Positions 8,530-16,850 of a stretch of 64,000 bases of DNA are shown here, piece after piece. Under the pieces are notes generated by a model. It did no database searches. It was not told the DNA's origin and was given only the letters and a program-made list of their open reading frames with translations. The stretch's first letter is position 1; each line of letters starts with the position of its first letter. The position numbers and the translations under genes were made by a program. Source of the DNA: JAAXKN01 sp036261625 (lineage in GTDB: Bacteria; Bacteroidota; Ignavibacteria; Ignavibacteriales; SURF-24); the NCBI GenBank assembly GCA_036261625.1, contig DATAKL010000058.1, forward strand, positions 1 to 64,000, given 5' to 3'.

Positions 8530-8560
8530 TTGTCAAACTTAAATTATAGGCTTAACTTTG
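8530..8560 (+). promoter_or_regulatory. Probable promoter of the M1 aminopeptidase gene
   Basis: TTG (8530-8532) and TAACTTTG (8553-8560) are spaced by 20 bases, matching the Bacteroidota -33/-7 promoter pattern. The gene starts 35 bases further on. Confidence 0.6.
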
Positions 8561-8595
8561 TTATATAATCAATAATCTTTTATCAAATATCCGTC

Positions 8596-10308
8596 ATGAC
8601 AAAAAGAAAACTGAAGGCATTTCAGGTAGCTTCCATTGTTTTTTTTAATTCACTGCTGTTCATTTCCTGGACTATCCATTACGAACCTGTTAAGTCACTT
8701 CTTTCGGGAGCCCCTTTTCTTCAGCTTTATGTTCAGTACAGGTTGTCCCAGCAGGACAGCATGGAAAGCTATATTACTCCTGCACAGAATAAGATCGATG
8801 TCACTCATTACGATATAAATATAGATTTATTCCCTGAAAAGAAAATTATAAAGGGGGATGTAACTCTAACGGGCGTTCTTCTTGACAGGTCGCTTAAAAA
8901 GCTGGATCTCAATTTTTATGAAAATATGTCGGTTAAGCAGCTTACTCTTAACGGGAAACCCACGGAGTTTGAGCAGAAGGAGACCAGGCTTTCAATTCCT
9001 TTGAACTCCTTTAATGCAGATACATTTAACCTCAGGGTAGTTTACGAAGGCACTCCCAAGAGTCTCGGCTTCGGTTCATTTAATTTCAGCAGCTTCAGCA
9101 ATAGACCGGTTGTTTACACATTAAGCGAACCCATATACGCCTCTACATGGTATCCCTGCAACGACAAGCCCGACGATAAGGCACTAATGGATATGCGAAT
9201 TACAAACGACAGCTCAAAGGTTTCCGTCTCCAACGGGCACCTTATGGATGTTAAAACAGTCGGGCAGAGAAGAACCTATCACTGGAAAACATTTTATCCT
9301 ATTACGACCTACCTGATATGCATATATTCGGCCGATTACAGGCATTTTGATGAAAAGTACGTCTCGGAACGGAAAGACACGATGAATATAGATTATTTTG
9401 CTTTCCCTGAGCACCTGGATATGGCAGAGACGGACTTCAGTGGTCACCCTGAAATGATCCGGTTCTTTTCAGGCCTTTTCGGCGAGTACCCTTTCATAAA
9501 GGAAAAGTACGGCGTTGCGGAATTCCTCTGGCAGATGGGGGCCATGGAACATCAGACAATAACAGGCATAGGATCGAACTTCCTGAACGGGCGGAGGTTT
9601 TTTAATGAGTTTTATATCCATGAACTGGCCCATCAGTGGTTTGGCGACGCCGTAAGCCCTGCAACATGGAAGGATATCTGGCTTAATGAGGGCTTTGCCA
9701 GCTACTGCGAGGCTCTTTACGCTGAACATGAATCGGGAGTCTCGGCCTATCGTTCTACCATGCTTCAGAAATTTCACGACCGTTTCTCAGGCACTCTTTA
9801 TAATCCTGAAAGCGGCCTCTTCAGCTCCACGGTATACGATAAGGGTGCCTGGGTGCTGCATATGCTAAGATGGGAACTGGGCGACAGCGTGTTCTTCAGT
9901 TCACTTAAGAAATATTATGAGACCTTTAAGTATAAAAATGCCGCAACAAGAGATTTTATCAATGTCTGCCAGAACGAGTCGCATAAGGACCTTTCCTACT
10001 TCTTTAAGCAGTGGGTCTTTGAGGGGGAGGATAATATCAGAATTCTTTACAGCTGGACGGATAAAGCCGCAGAAAACAACTCTCATCTGCTTACACTTAA
10101 CATAATGCAGGAACAAAGCAGCCCGAAGACCTTCAGATTTCCGCTTGAAGTGGAAATTAAGCTCATTGGGCAGGAAAGGGAAATCCGCAGGACTTTTTAT
10201 GTCACCAGCTCTCAGCAGAGTTTTCATCTGAAGCTGGACAGTCCCGTTCAGGGCATTACAATGGATCCTGACGGCTGGCTTTTAGCCTCATTTAAGAAAG
10301 AAGAGTAA
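8596..10308 (+). CDS. Membrane-anchored M1 family zinc aminopeptidase
   Basis: The 570-residue protein has one hydrophobic segment near the N-terminus (VASIVFFNSLLFISWTIHY, residues 11-29), an anchor or uncleaved signal that places the enzyme outside the cytoplasmic membrane. The zinc site is HELAHQWFGD near residue 341, with the third ligand in LNEGFASY 18 residues on. The exopeptidase motif reads GAMEH instead of the common GAMEN. The family trims N-terminal amino acids from peptides. The C-terminal domain is shorter than in full-length M1 enzymes. A weak hairpin follows the gene. Confidence 0.9.
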   Translation: MTKRKLKAFQVASIVFFNSLLFISWTIHYEPVKSLLSGAPFLQLYVQYRLSQQDSMESYITPAQNKIDVTHYDINIDLFPEKKIIKGDVTLTGVLLDRSLKKLDLNFYENMSVKQLTLNGKPTEFEQKETRLSIPLNSFNADTFNLRVVYEGTPKSLGFGSFNFSSFSNRPVVYTLSEPIYASTWYPCNDKPDDKALMDMRITNDSSKVSVSNGHLMDVKTVGQRRTYHWKTFYPITTYLICIYSADYRHFDEKYVSERKDTMNIDYFAFPEHLDMAETDFSGHPEMIRFFSGLFGEYPFIKEKYGVAEFLWQMGAMEHQTITGIGSNFLNGRRFFNEFYIHELAHQWFGDAVSPATWKDIWLNEGFASYCEALYAEHESGVSAYRSTMLQKFHDRFSGTLYNPESGLFSSTVYDKGAWVLHMLRWELGDSVFFSSLKKYYETFKYKNAATRDFINVCQNESHKDLSYFFKQWVFEGEDNIRILYSWTDKAAENNSHLLTLNIMQEQSSPKTFRFPLEVEIKLIGQEREIRRTFYVTSSQQSFHLKLDSPVQGITMDPDGWLLASFKKEE

Positions 10309-10342
10309 AAAAACACATTATAATTTAAGCCATTCCGCTTTG

Positions 10343-10364
10343 ACGGGCATTTTTACCCGTTTTT
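10343..10364 (+). terminator. Weak terminator after the aminopeptidase gene
   Basis: A 5-bp stem (ACGGG / CCCGT) is followed by TTTT. It is short, so it may be leaky. Confidence 0.4.
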
Positions 10365-10405
10365 GCTTATTTTTGTAAATCAAATAATCAGTTATAAAGG
10401 CGTTT

Positions 10406-11131
10406 TTGAAAGACAGCTATTTATTTATATCGGATGTTCACCTGGGACTTCAGTCGAAAGCGGCCGAAAAGGAGAAAGAAAGGCTTCTTGTCAGGTTTCT
10501 GAAAAAGGCTTCCGAAGAGGCCAGAGAACTTTATATACTGGGAGATTTGTTTGATTATTGGTTCGAGTACAAGCGTGTTTACCAGAAAGGCTTTTTCAGA
10601 ACACTGACCGCACTGGAGGATCTTTCTGAAAGCGGCACCAGGATTCATTATATTATTGGCAATCACGATTTTTCGCACCGCGACTTTTTTGGAACAGAAA
10701 TCGGCGCCAAATTGTATGAATTACCGGTAGAGGCTTCTATTGAAGGCAAAAAATTCTTTCTTGCTCACGGCGACGGGCTGGTAAAAAACGACCTGGGCTA
10801 TAAAATTCTGAAATTGGTACTCAGAAATAAAACTGTTCAGAGATTCTATTCCCTCCTGCATCCTGATCTGGGTATAGCCATTGCAAGTGCTACAAGCCGC
10901 AAAAGCCGCGACTATACGGCACAGAAAGACTATGGCGAAATTGACGGTATGTTTGAAGCCGCAAAGGGAAAAATAGATTCAGGCTTCGATTATGTTATTT
11001 TCGGGCATTCTCATAGAAGAGCTTTCGAAAACTACAAAAACGGATATTACATTAATCTGGGCTCCTGGCTTTCCAGACCCTGTTATGGCCAGTTCAAAAA
11101 TGGCCGCTTTACAATAGTTGATTGGAATTAA
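10406..11131 (+). CDS. lpxH: UDP-2,3-diacylglucosamine diphosphatase LpxH-like
   Basis: The 241-residue metallophosphoesterase carries all LpxH signature blocks: SDVHLG (residues 9-14), GDLFDYW, GNHDF, AHGD and GHSHR. It hydrolyses UDP-diacylglucosamine to lipid X in lipid A synthesis at the inner membrane. That fits a Gram-negative outer membrane. Translation starts at a TTG codon (10406-10408); no ATG lies nearby in frame before the first motif. The stop is 1 base from the start of the penicillin-binding protein gene, so the two envelope genes form an operon. Confidence 0.85.
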   Translation: MKDSYLFISDVHLGLQSKAAEKEKERLLVRFLKKASEEARELYILGDLFDYWFEYKRVYQKGFFRTLTALEDLSESGTRIHYIIGNHDFSHRDFFGTEIGAKLYELPVEASIEGKKFFLAHGDGLVKNDLGYKILKLVLRNKTVQRFYSLLHPDLGIAIASATSRKSRDYTAQKDYGEIDGMFEAAKGKIDSGFDYVIFGHSHRRAFENYKNGYYINLGSWLSRPCYGQFKNGRFTIVDWN

Positions 11132-11132
11132 A

Positions 11133-13352
11133 ATGGAACAAACTTCAAATACTGATAAAAAAAAGAAACCTGCCCGCTACGATAGAAATAAAATCCTGAG
11201 GATTTCCTTAATCGGTGCCGTTTTACTCTTTCTGGCCCTCGGCGCCTACATCTTCAAGGGTCTGCCATCACTTGAGGAACTTGAAAACCCGAAGCCTGTA
11301 CTGGCCAGCAAGGTCTACGGCGTTGACGGCGAGCTGATTGGACAGTTCTTTATTGAAAACAGAATCGAAGTCCCTTTAGACTCAATCCCCAAACACCTTC
11401 AGAATGCGCTTATTGCAACTGAGGACAGGAAGTTCTACGAACACTGGGGAGTTGACGTGAACCGCTTCTTTAAGGCCATGGTAAAGGACGTTTTTACGCT
11501 TTCAATGCGCGAAGGAGCTTCTACAATTACACAGCAGCTGGCAAAAAACCTTTATAAACTTAAAAGCAAGAATGAAAATAAATTTGAGACCGTAATCAGA
11601 AAAATCAGGGAATGGATAACAGCCATACAGATTGAGAAGACTTATACTAAAGATGAAATTCTTAATATGTACCTGAATATTTCCTATTTCGGACGCGGAG
11701 CCTACGGCGTGGAAACCGCGGCTAAGGCCTATTTCAATAAGGACGCAAATGACCTGACCGTGCCTGAATCTGCCATCTTGGTGGCTTTACTCAAGTCATC
11801 CGTAAATTACGACCCTGCAAAACATTACGACCGGGCGCTTGCAAGACGGAATCTTGTAATGGCCAGTATGGTTGATGCGGGCTACCTGGATGAGAAGTTT
11901 TATGAGAAATTCAGGAATCTTCCGATCCCGGTAGGAAGCCAGAAGTATGAAACATATCAGACTATAGCGCCTCATTTTATGGAGTACATCAGGCGCCAGA
12001 TGGAAAAGCTTTCCGACAAATACGGCTATGATCTCTACAGGGACGGGCTTAACATTTATACTACAATCGATTCCAGAATGCAGCTTGCGGCAAATAAAGC
12101 CGTGGAGGAGCATCTGGCAGAATACCAGCCTTTATTCAACAAAAGCTGGAAGTGGGAAAAACACAAGGATGTCCTTAACTCTCTTCTGGACAAGGCCATT
12201 AAAAGTAATCCGCGCTACATCGGCACTAAGGACCCCGGTGAAAAGGCAAGGCTTTATGCGAGTCTAAAATCGGATGAGAGGTTTGTAGATTCGGTTAAAA
12301 AAGTGGAGACAACCATACAGTTAGGTTTTGTTGCCATTGATCCTTCTAACGGTCAGATCAGGGCCATGGTTGGAGGTTCTGATCCAAAGGCGCAGTATGG
12401 GCTTAACCATGTTACAGGCATTAAACGTCAGCCCGGTTCTGCTTTCAAACCTATAGTTTATGCCACTGCAATTGAAAACGGGCTTTACCCGGCATACCCA
12501 TTGCTTAATCAGCCGTTTGATTATAACGGCTGGTCGCCCCATAACAGCGACTTTTCTACAGGCGGCTACACAACCATGAGAGATGGTCTCAGGAATTCCT
12601 TGAACATTATAACGGCCCGCCTTATAATTGAAGACCATGCCCCTTTAAGCCAGATCGGGAACATTGCAAAAAAAATGGGAATTTCCAGTAAGCTCGACCT
12701 TGTGCCTTCGATTGCACTCGGCACCTCGGAGGTTTCGCCTCTTGAACTGACTTCGGCTTACGGGACGATTGACAATAACGGCGTTAATGTTTCCCCGATA
12801 TCAATTCTGGAAATAAAGGATAAAGACGGCATTTTAATTGAAAAATTTTATCCCGATAAAATAACCGAGGCTCTCTCACCCTCAACGGCTGCAATTACAA
12901 CGAACATGATGCAGTCTGTTGTAGATAACGGAACAGGTGCCGGAGTAAGAAGGTTTTTCCACAGGCCTGCTGCCGGAAAGACAGGTACAACGCAGGACTT
13001 TGGCGATGCCTGGTTTGTAGGCTTTACGCCGCAGCTGGTGGCCGGCGTATGGGTGGGCTTTGACGACAGGCGTGTAAGCTTTACAGGCTGGTACGGGCAG
13101 GGCGCCAAGGCGGCAGCGCCTGTCTGGGGGCGCTTTATGGAAGAGACTTACAAGAGCGTGGATATGCCGCTTAAATACTTCCAGATGCCTTCGGATGTAA
13201 TAACGGTTGATTTCTGCGCACAGACAGTGGCAGAGGGGGATCCTAAGCTGGCTACGGAATACTGTCCGGAGAAAATAACAGACATTATAGACAAGAATAA
13301 TCTTCCCGGGAAGTGCGACATTCACCAGGGAGGATCGATTTCACCGTTCTAG
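11133..13352 (+). CDS. Class A penicillin-binding protein (PBP1A-type)
   Basis: The 739-residue protein starts at ATG 11133, one base after the lpxH stop. An upstream TTG at 11118 would give only five extra residues inside lpxH. A cytoplasmic tail of about 25 residues is followed by a membrane anchor (ISLIGAVLLFLALGAYIF). The glycosyltransferase domain shows EDRKFYEHWGVD and TQQLAKNLYK. The transpeptidase domain shows SxxK as SAFK, SxN as SLN and KTGTT. It polymerises and cross-links peptidoglycan. It is co-transcribed with lpxH. Confidence 0.95.
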   Translation: MEQTSNTDKKKKPARYDRNKILRISLIGAVLLFLALGAYIFKGLPSLEELENPKPVLASKVYGVDGELIGQFFIENRIEVPLDSIPKHLQNALIATEDRKFYEHWGVDVNRFFKAMVKDVFTLSMREGASTITQQLAKNLYKLKSKNENKFETVIRKIREWITAIQIEKTYTKDEILNMYLNISYFGRGAYGVETAAKAYFNKDANDLTVPESAILVALLKSSVNYDPAKHYDRALARRNLVMASMVDAGYLDEKFYEKFRNLPIPVGSQKYETYQTIAPHFMEYIRRQMEKLSDKYGYDLYRDGLNIYTTIDSRMQLAANKAVEEHLAEYQPLFNKSWKWEKHKDVLNSLLDKAIKSNPRYIGTKDPGEKARLYASLKSDERFVDSVKKVETTIQLGFVAIDPSNGQIRAMVGGSDPKAQYGLNHVTGIKRQPGSAFKPIVYATAIENGLYPAYPLLNQPFDYNGWSPHNSDFSTGGYTTMRDGLRNSLNIITARLIIEDHAPLSQIGNIAKKMGISSKLDLVPSIALGTSEVSPLELTSAYGTIDNNGVNVSPISILEIKDKDGILIEKFYPDKITEALSPSTAAITTNMMQSVVDNGTGAGVRRFFHRPAAGKTGTTQDFGDAWFVGFTPQLVAGVWVGFDDRRVSFTGWYGQGAKAAAPVWGRFMEETYKSVDMPLKYFQMPSDVITVDFCAQTVAEGDPKLATEYCPEKITDIIDKNNLPGKCDIHQGGSISPF

Positions 13353-13411
13353 CAATTAAAAATATTTTCAATTGTAAGTAAATTTCTTTTTCAAATAACA
13401 GAAAATTTGCT

Positions 13412-13419
13412 TAAATTTG
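13412..13419 (+). promoter_or_regulatory. -7 promoter element before tRNA-Leu
   Basis: TAAATTTG fits the TAnnTTTG element and lies 17 bases before the tRNA. The expected upstream TTG is TTT here, so only one half of the promoter is recognised. Confidence 0.4.
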
Positions 13420-13436
13420 TTAAACAAATTCTGAAT

Positions 13437-13520
13437 GCCCGGATGGCGAAATTGGTAGACGCGCTAGGTTCAGGGTCTAGTGGGAGAACTCCCATACAGG
13501 TTCGAGTCCTGCTCCGGGCA
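13437..13520 (+). tRNA. tRNA-Leu (anticodon CAG)
   Basis: The 84-nt class II tRNA has acceptor stem GCCCGGA/TCCGGGC with discriminator A. The D-arm is GCGAAATTGGTAGACGC. The anticodon arm CTAGG-TTCAGGG-TCTAG gives CAG. A long variable arm (GGGAGAACTCCC) and T-loop TTCGAGT complete it. CCA is not encoded (CACA follows). Its 3' end is repeated at 15244, see the repeat entries. Confidence 0.95.
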
Positions 13521-13538
13521 CAAAATGAAAGCTGCTTT
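13498..13538 (+). repeat. Direct repeat copy A: tRNA-Leu 3' end plus start of its terminator
   Basis: The T-arm, acceptor 3' strand and following terminator stem of tRNA-Leu recur in degenerate form at 15244-15285. Such a duplicated tRNA 3' end is the normal footprint of site-specific integration into a tRNA gene. Confidence 0.75.
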
Positions 13539-13563
13539 CTAGTTAATAGAAGCAGCTTTTTTG
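13528..13563 (+). terminator. Terminator of tRNA-Leu
   Basis: The stem AAAGCTGCTT(T)CT / AGAAGCAGCTTT has a one-base bulge and is followed by a run of T. A near copy of its left arm is found at the far end of the islet, near 15280. Confidence 0.75.
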
Positions 13564-13677
13564 CTTTAGTGGAAAGGATAATTTATACTTAAAGCCGGAG
13601 TTTATTTTTGCTATTAAATTTGTAATTCTTTATGTTTATTGAAATTAAAAGCAGAAATCATCCGAGAGATCTCTGAA

Positions 13678-14103
13678 ATGAATAAAGACATCAGATGGAT
13701 ACAGCTTTTTAGTAATTACATAAAAGCATTGGAACAGTTAAAAAAAGCTGTTGAATTATTCAGGGAAAGGGAACTAACCAAACTTGAAGGACAGGGTCTC
13801 ATCCAGGCTTTTGAATTTACTCATGAACTTGCGTGGAATACGTTAAAGGATTTTCTGGAGAGCAGGGGAAACCAGCCTATCTATGGATCCAAAGATGCTT
13901 CAAAGGAAGCCTTCAGGTTTGGACTAATTGAAAATGGCGATATCTGGCTTGAGATGATCCAGAGCATGAACATGTCTTCTCATACTTATGATGAAAAAAC
14001 TGCCGGGCAGATAATTAGTCTGGTAGTAAATAAATACTTGAATGAATTTATTCTGTTGGAGCAGAAGTTAGGAGATCTAAGAAGTAAAGAACAGGGCTCA
14101 TAA
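13678..14103 (+). CDS. HI0074-family nucleotidyltransferase substrate-binding protein (HEPN-like partner of MNT)
   Basis: The product has 141 residues if started at ATG 13678 (MNKDIRWIQLF). A TTG start at 13639 would add 13 residues but lacks support. The segment LIQAFEFTHELAWNTLKDF and the SHTYDEKTA motif identify the all-helical HI0074/NTase_sub_bind family, related to HEPN proteins. The R-x4-6-H RNase motif of toxic HEPN proteins is not evident. It overlaps the next gene (TAATG), so both are co-translated. The pair resembles HI0074/HI0073, often grouped with HEPN/MNT toxin-antitoxin systems. The AT-rich sequence suggests acquisition. Confidence 0.85.
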   Translation: MNKDIRWIQLFSNYIKALEQLKKAVELFRERELTKLEGQGLIQAFEFTHELAWNTLKDFLESRGNQPIYGSKDASKEAFRFGLIENGDIWLEMIQSMNMSSHTYDEKTAGQIISLVVNKYLNEFILLEQKLGDLRSKEQGS

Positions 14104-14411
14104 TGAAGTTTGGGTTAAACGAGACAACAATTGAAAAAATAAACTCTGTTTTTGCCAGATACGCTTCAGTAAAAAAAGCAATTCTGTACGGCTCAAGAGC
14201 AAAAGGAAACTTTAAGAATGGTTCCGATATTGATCTGACTCTTGAAGGAGATAAATTAGAATTAGACACTCTTATGAAAATTCTAAATGATCTGGACGAA
14301 TTAGACCTGCCTTATAAAATTGACCTATCTGTTTATTCTGCAATTTCAAATAACGATCTTCTTGAACACATAAACCGTGTCGGAGTGGCTTTTTACTTAC
14401 AACAGAAATGA
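14103..14411 (+). CDS. Minimal nucleotidyltransferase (MNT/MntA-like)
   Basis: The 102-residue protein has the pol-beta nucleotidyltransferase motif GSRAKGNFKNGSDIDL (about residues 30-45), a clean GSx10DxD active site. In known HEPN/MNT pairs such a protein adds AMP to its HEPN partner and neutralises it. In HI0073/HI0074 the role is unknown. Its start overlaps the stop of the HI0074-like gene. A third conserved carboxylate may be the aspartate of KIDLSVY near residue 78. Confidence 0.88.
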   Translation: MKFGLNETTIEKINSVFARYASVKKAILYGSRAKGNFKNGSDIDLTLEGDKLELDTLMKILNDLDELDLPYKIDLSVYSAISNNDLLEHINRVGVAFYLQQK

Positions 14412-14445
14412 ATTCCTTAAGGCGAGTAAAGTTGACGGTGAGAAA

Positions 14446-15198
14446 ATGAAGAAAATTCTTATACTTATGCCGGAATGGCTGAAAGAGGCGTTACGCAAAT
14501 CAAGGGACGTTATATTTACTATCTTGTACACGGGCAAAAGTAAATACTGCCCTGTATGTAACAGATCTTTCCGAAAATTCAGGAATTATGGCGGGGCCTC
14601 CCGTGAAGCTTCGGTTTGTGTAAATTGCAGTTCTTTGGAAAGGCATAGGCTTGTCTGGATATATTTTACTAAAAGGACTGATTTGTTTGATCAGAAACCC
14701 AGGAAGTTTCTGCATATTGCACCGGAAAGATGTTTTATATCGCGTTTGAGGAAAAGTTTAAGAAAAGGGAGTTATATTACCGCGGATTTGTCAGATCCGC
14801 GTGCATCGGTAAAAATGGACATCACTAAAATAGAATATCCGGAAGGGAGTTTTGACGCTATTTATTGCAGCCATGTTCTGGAACATGTGCAGGATGACAG
14901 GAAAGCTTTAAGTGAATTCTACAGGATCTTAAAAAAAGATGGATGGGCAGTCATTATGGTTCCAATTGAAGCAGAAATAACATTTGAAGATCCTGCAGTT
15001 ACTGATCCAATGGAAAGGGAAAGAATATTCGGACAAGCAGATCATGTCCGTTGTTATGGAAAGGATTTTGTTGACAGATTACTTGAGGCAGGATTTCATG
15101 TGACTGTAGTTAATGCAAAAGATATTTCTTCCGAAGAAGAAATAGAATATATGGGTTTGCCGGAAAATGAAGATATATTCTTCTGTACCAAAAATTAA
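14446..15198 (+). CDS. SAM-dependent methyltransferase with N-terminal zinc ribbon
   Basis: Starting at ATG 14446 (GGTGAG upstream), the product has about 250 residues. A zinc ribbon CPVC...CVNC lies near residues 34-59. A class I methyltransferase core follows, with FLHIAPE as the weakened glycine-rich strand, DAIYCSHVLEHV as the strand-4 motif and DHVRCYGKDF near the end. Such proteins often occur with glycan or small-molecule modification genes; the acceptor here is unknown. It lies between the HEPN/MNT pair and the second tRNA-Leu repeat, so it belongs to the islet. A longer start at 14377 overlaps the MNT gene. Confidence 0.8.
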   Translation: MKKILILMPEWLKEALRKSRDVIFTILYTGKSKYCPVCNRSFRKFRNYGGASREASVCVNCSSLERHRLVWIYFTKRTDLFDQKPRKFLHIAPERCFISRLRKSLRKGSYITADLSDPRASVKMDITKIEYPEGSFDAIYCSHVLEHVQDDRKALSEFYRILKKDGWAVIMVPIEAEITFEDPAVTDPMERERIFGQADHVRCYGKDFVDRLLEAGFHVTVVNAKDISSEEEIEYMGLPENEDIFFCTKN

Positions 15199-15243
15199 AT
15201 TGAAGATGCTTCAGTTCAGATCAGAATTTAAGCCCGGTTATAA

Positions 15244-15285
15244 AGGTTTGAGTCCTGCTCCATGGGCACAAAAAAAAGCTGCTTT
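15244..15285 (+). repeat. Direct repeat copy B: degenerate tRNA-Leu 3' end
   Basis: AGGTTTGAGTCCTGCTCC, a 2-base insertion, then GGGCACAAAA and AGCTGCTTT match the tRNA-Leu 3' end and terminator arm at 13498-13538, with one substitution and small indels. No D-arm or anticodon arm precedes it. It is therefore a fragment, probably the far attachment site of the HEPN/MNT islet. Confidence 0.75.
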
Positions 15286-15299
15286 TGAAGGCAGCTTTT
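15274..15299. terminator. Terminator at the right edge of the islet
   Basis: A 9-bp stem (AAAAGCTGC / GCAGCTTTT) with flanking A and T runs can act on both strands. It serves the methyltransferase gene and the leftward yceI-like gene. Confidence 0.7.
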
Positions 15300-15329
15300 A
15301 TATTTTTAAAGAGACAGGGAAGTTATCTT

Positions 15330-15881
15330 CTATTTCAGACTGAATACCTGCTGAAAAGTAAACTTCAGGTCGTCCTTGACAGGAATGCCTAGTAAAGATG
15401 GACGGTCTATCTTGAAAGCTGTAAGACTGATATCGAACCTGCCGTCGACTTTAAGCTTATCCTGTGACCAGACTTCAGAGGCAGCGATGTTTACAGGTTT
15501 TGTTACACCATGAAACGTGAGGTTGCCTGCTATATTCAGGCTGTCGCCATTGCGCACAATCTTTGTACTGGTGAACCTGACGTCGGGATAAGTAATTGCA
15601 TCCACTACTTCCATGGCGTGTGAATCGCGGTTGGAGTTTCCGCTGTTAAAACTGGTTACAGGTATCTGAACAAAAGCCCTCTGAATTATTTTGTTTGCCT
15701 CATCTAAATCCACCCAGACCGAGGCATCCTTGCTTACAGCCTCAATTTCATGAAGCGGGTGTACTAGCTTGTACGTAATTTCCGACTGTTTTTTATCTGC
15801 CTCAAAGCGCTTTGTCTGAGCAAAAACTGAAATGTTTATAATAAAGGCAGCCATTATAAATGAATATTTTATTAAACCCAT
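15330..15881 (-). CDS. yceI: YceI family periplasmic lipid-binding protein
   Basis: The 183-residue protein has a signal peptide ending near FAQ (residue 21) and the YceI pattern: FEADKKQSEITYKLVHPLHE, later DVRFTSTKIV and GNLTFHGVTKPV. YceI proteins are periplasmic lipocalin-like barrels that bind isoprenoid quinones or similar lipids. It follows a membrane protein gene by 20 bases, an arrangement like the yceJ-yceI pair of E. coli. Confidence 0.9.
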   Translation of the reverse strand: MGLIKYSFIMAAFIINISVFAQTKRFEADKKQSEITYKLVHPLHEIEAVSKDASVWVDLDEANKIIQRAFVQIPVTSFNSGNSNRDSHAMEVVDAITYPDVRFTSTKIVRNGDSLNIAGNLTFHGVTKPVNIAASEVWSQDKLKVDGRFDISLTAFKIDRPSLLGIPVKDDLKFTFQQVFSLK

Positions 15882-15901
15882 CGTACAAAATTATCCTTTC
15901 A

Positions 15902-16720
15902 TTAAAATGTTATTACAATAATAGCTGATGCAAATACTGCTGTTGTTATATAGGCCGAGATCTGGTGAACGTGAGCCTTGCTGATATTAAAGTGACGCCT
16001 GCCGCCGATTGTGTTTCCTAAAATGGGAGTAATTACCATGCCTGCAAAATGAACCCATGCAAGTGTCTTATGTATGGTGATTGTACTTTCTTCATCACGC
16101 CTGATTAATGGCGGAGGGGAGAGAATAGCTAAAAGTCCAGTTAAACTGTATGAGGCAATTGTCGCACTTACGAGCGCCTGGTGCGCATCGCGGAAATTCC
16201 TGTGTCCATCGATGATCTTCTGCCCGAAGTAGCTTGCCGCAATCATTAAGCCGAGCGTGGTAATGCCTCCTATCATATGGGTTGTAAGCATTGTTCGCCT
16301 GAGCTCAAGTTCACTTTTCCTGGATTCAGGTGTAAGGGGAGCTGCAATATGAACCCTGCGCAGAAAGCCGTTTTGGCCCCAGAGAAACTTTTCCATAAAA
16401 CTGATCCTGTCCGGAAGCAGCTTTACCTCGGTTTCTTTTGGGAACGGGGCAGAGAGGGTATCCTGTGAAATTGTTGTATCGCGGTCTTTCATTGAGGATA
16501 TAATTGCCAACTCCACCGGAATATCCGTTTGCAAAGTACTTTCCTCATATGAAAATGTCTTTATTCCCGGTTCGGGCGAAAGCCTTAGTGGCTGAGCGTT
16601 CAAGGATTGCATGCCAAGAATTAAAGCCAAAATAACAAATCCTGCAAGGCTTCCTATGCCGGGTATTATTTTTCCAATGCCGTTGCATTTATTCAGGAAG
16701 TCATGATTTTCTTTTCTCAT
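15902..16720 (-). CDS. Membrane protein resembling cytochrome b561
   Basis: The 272-residue protein has an N-terminal hydrophobic segment (residues 20-42), a soluble stretch to about 120, then four membrane helices. Histidines recur in or near the helices (TTHMIGG, DAHQALV, HKTLAWVHFAG, HVHQISAY), as expected for transmembrane heme ligands. With the yceI-like gene 20 bases downstream, I infer a b561-like electron-transfer protein, but sequence identity to b561 was not tested. It is the first gene of the pair. Confidence 0.6.
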   Translation of the reverse strand: MRKENHDFLNKCNGIGKIIPGIGSLAGFVILALILGMQSLNAQPLRLSPEPGIKTFSYEESTLQTDIPVELAIISSMKDRDTTISQDTLSAPFPKETEVKLLPDRISFMEKFLWGQNGFLRRVHIAAPLTPESRKSELELRRTMLTTHMIGGITTLGLMIAASYFGQKIIDGHRNFRDAHQALVSATIASYSLTGLLAILSPPPLIRRDEESTITIHKTLAWVHFAGMVITPILGNTIGGRRHFNISKAHVHQISAYITTAVFASAIIVITF

Positions 16721-16850
16721 ATTTTCCCCTGTTTAGAATAAGACACCTTATCTATAGATGGACAAGCTCAAAAGAAAAATGGTTTAATTTATTTTTCAGA
16801 GCAGGTCGTACATATATATTCCGTAAAAAATAGTGTAAAATCAATTTACA

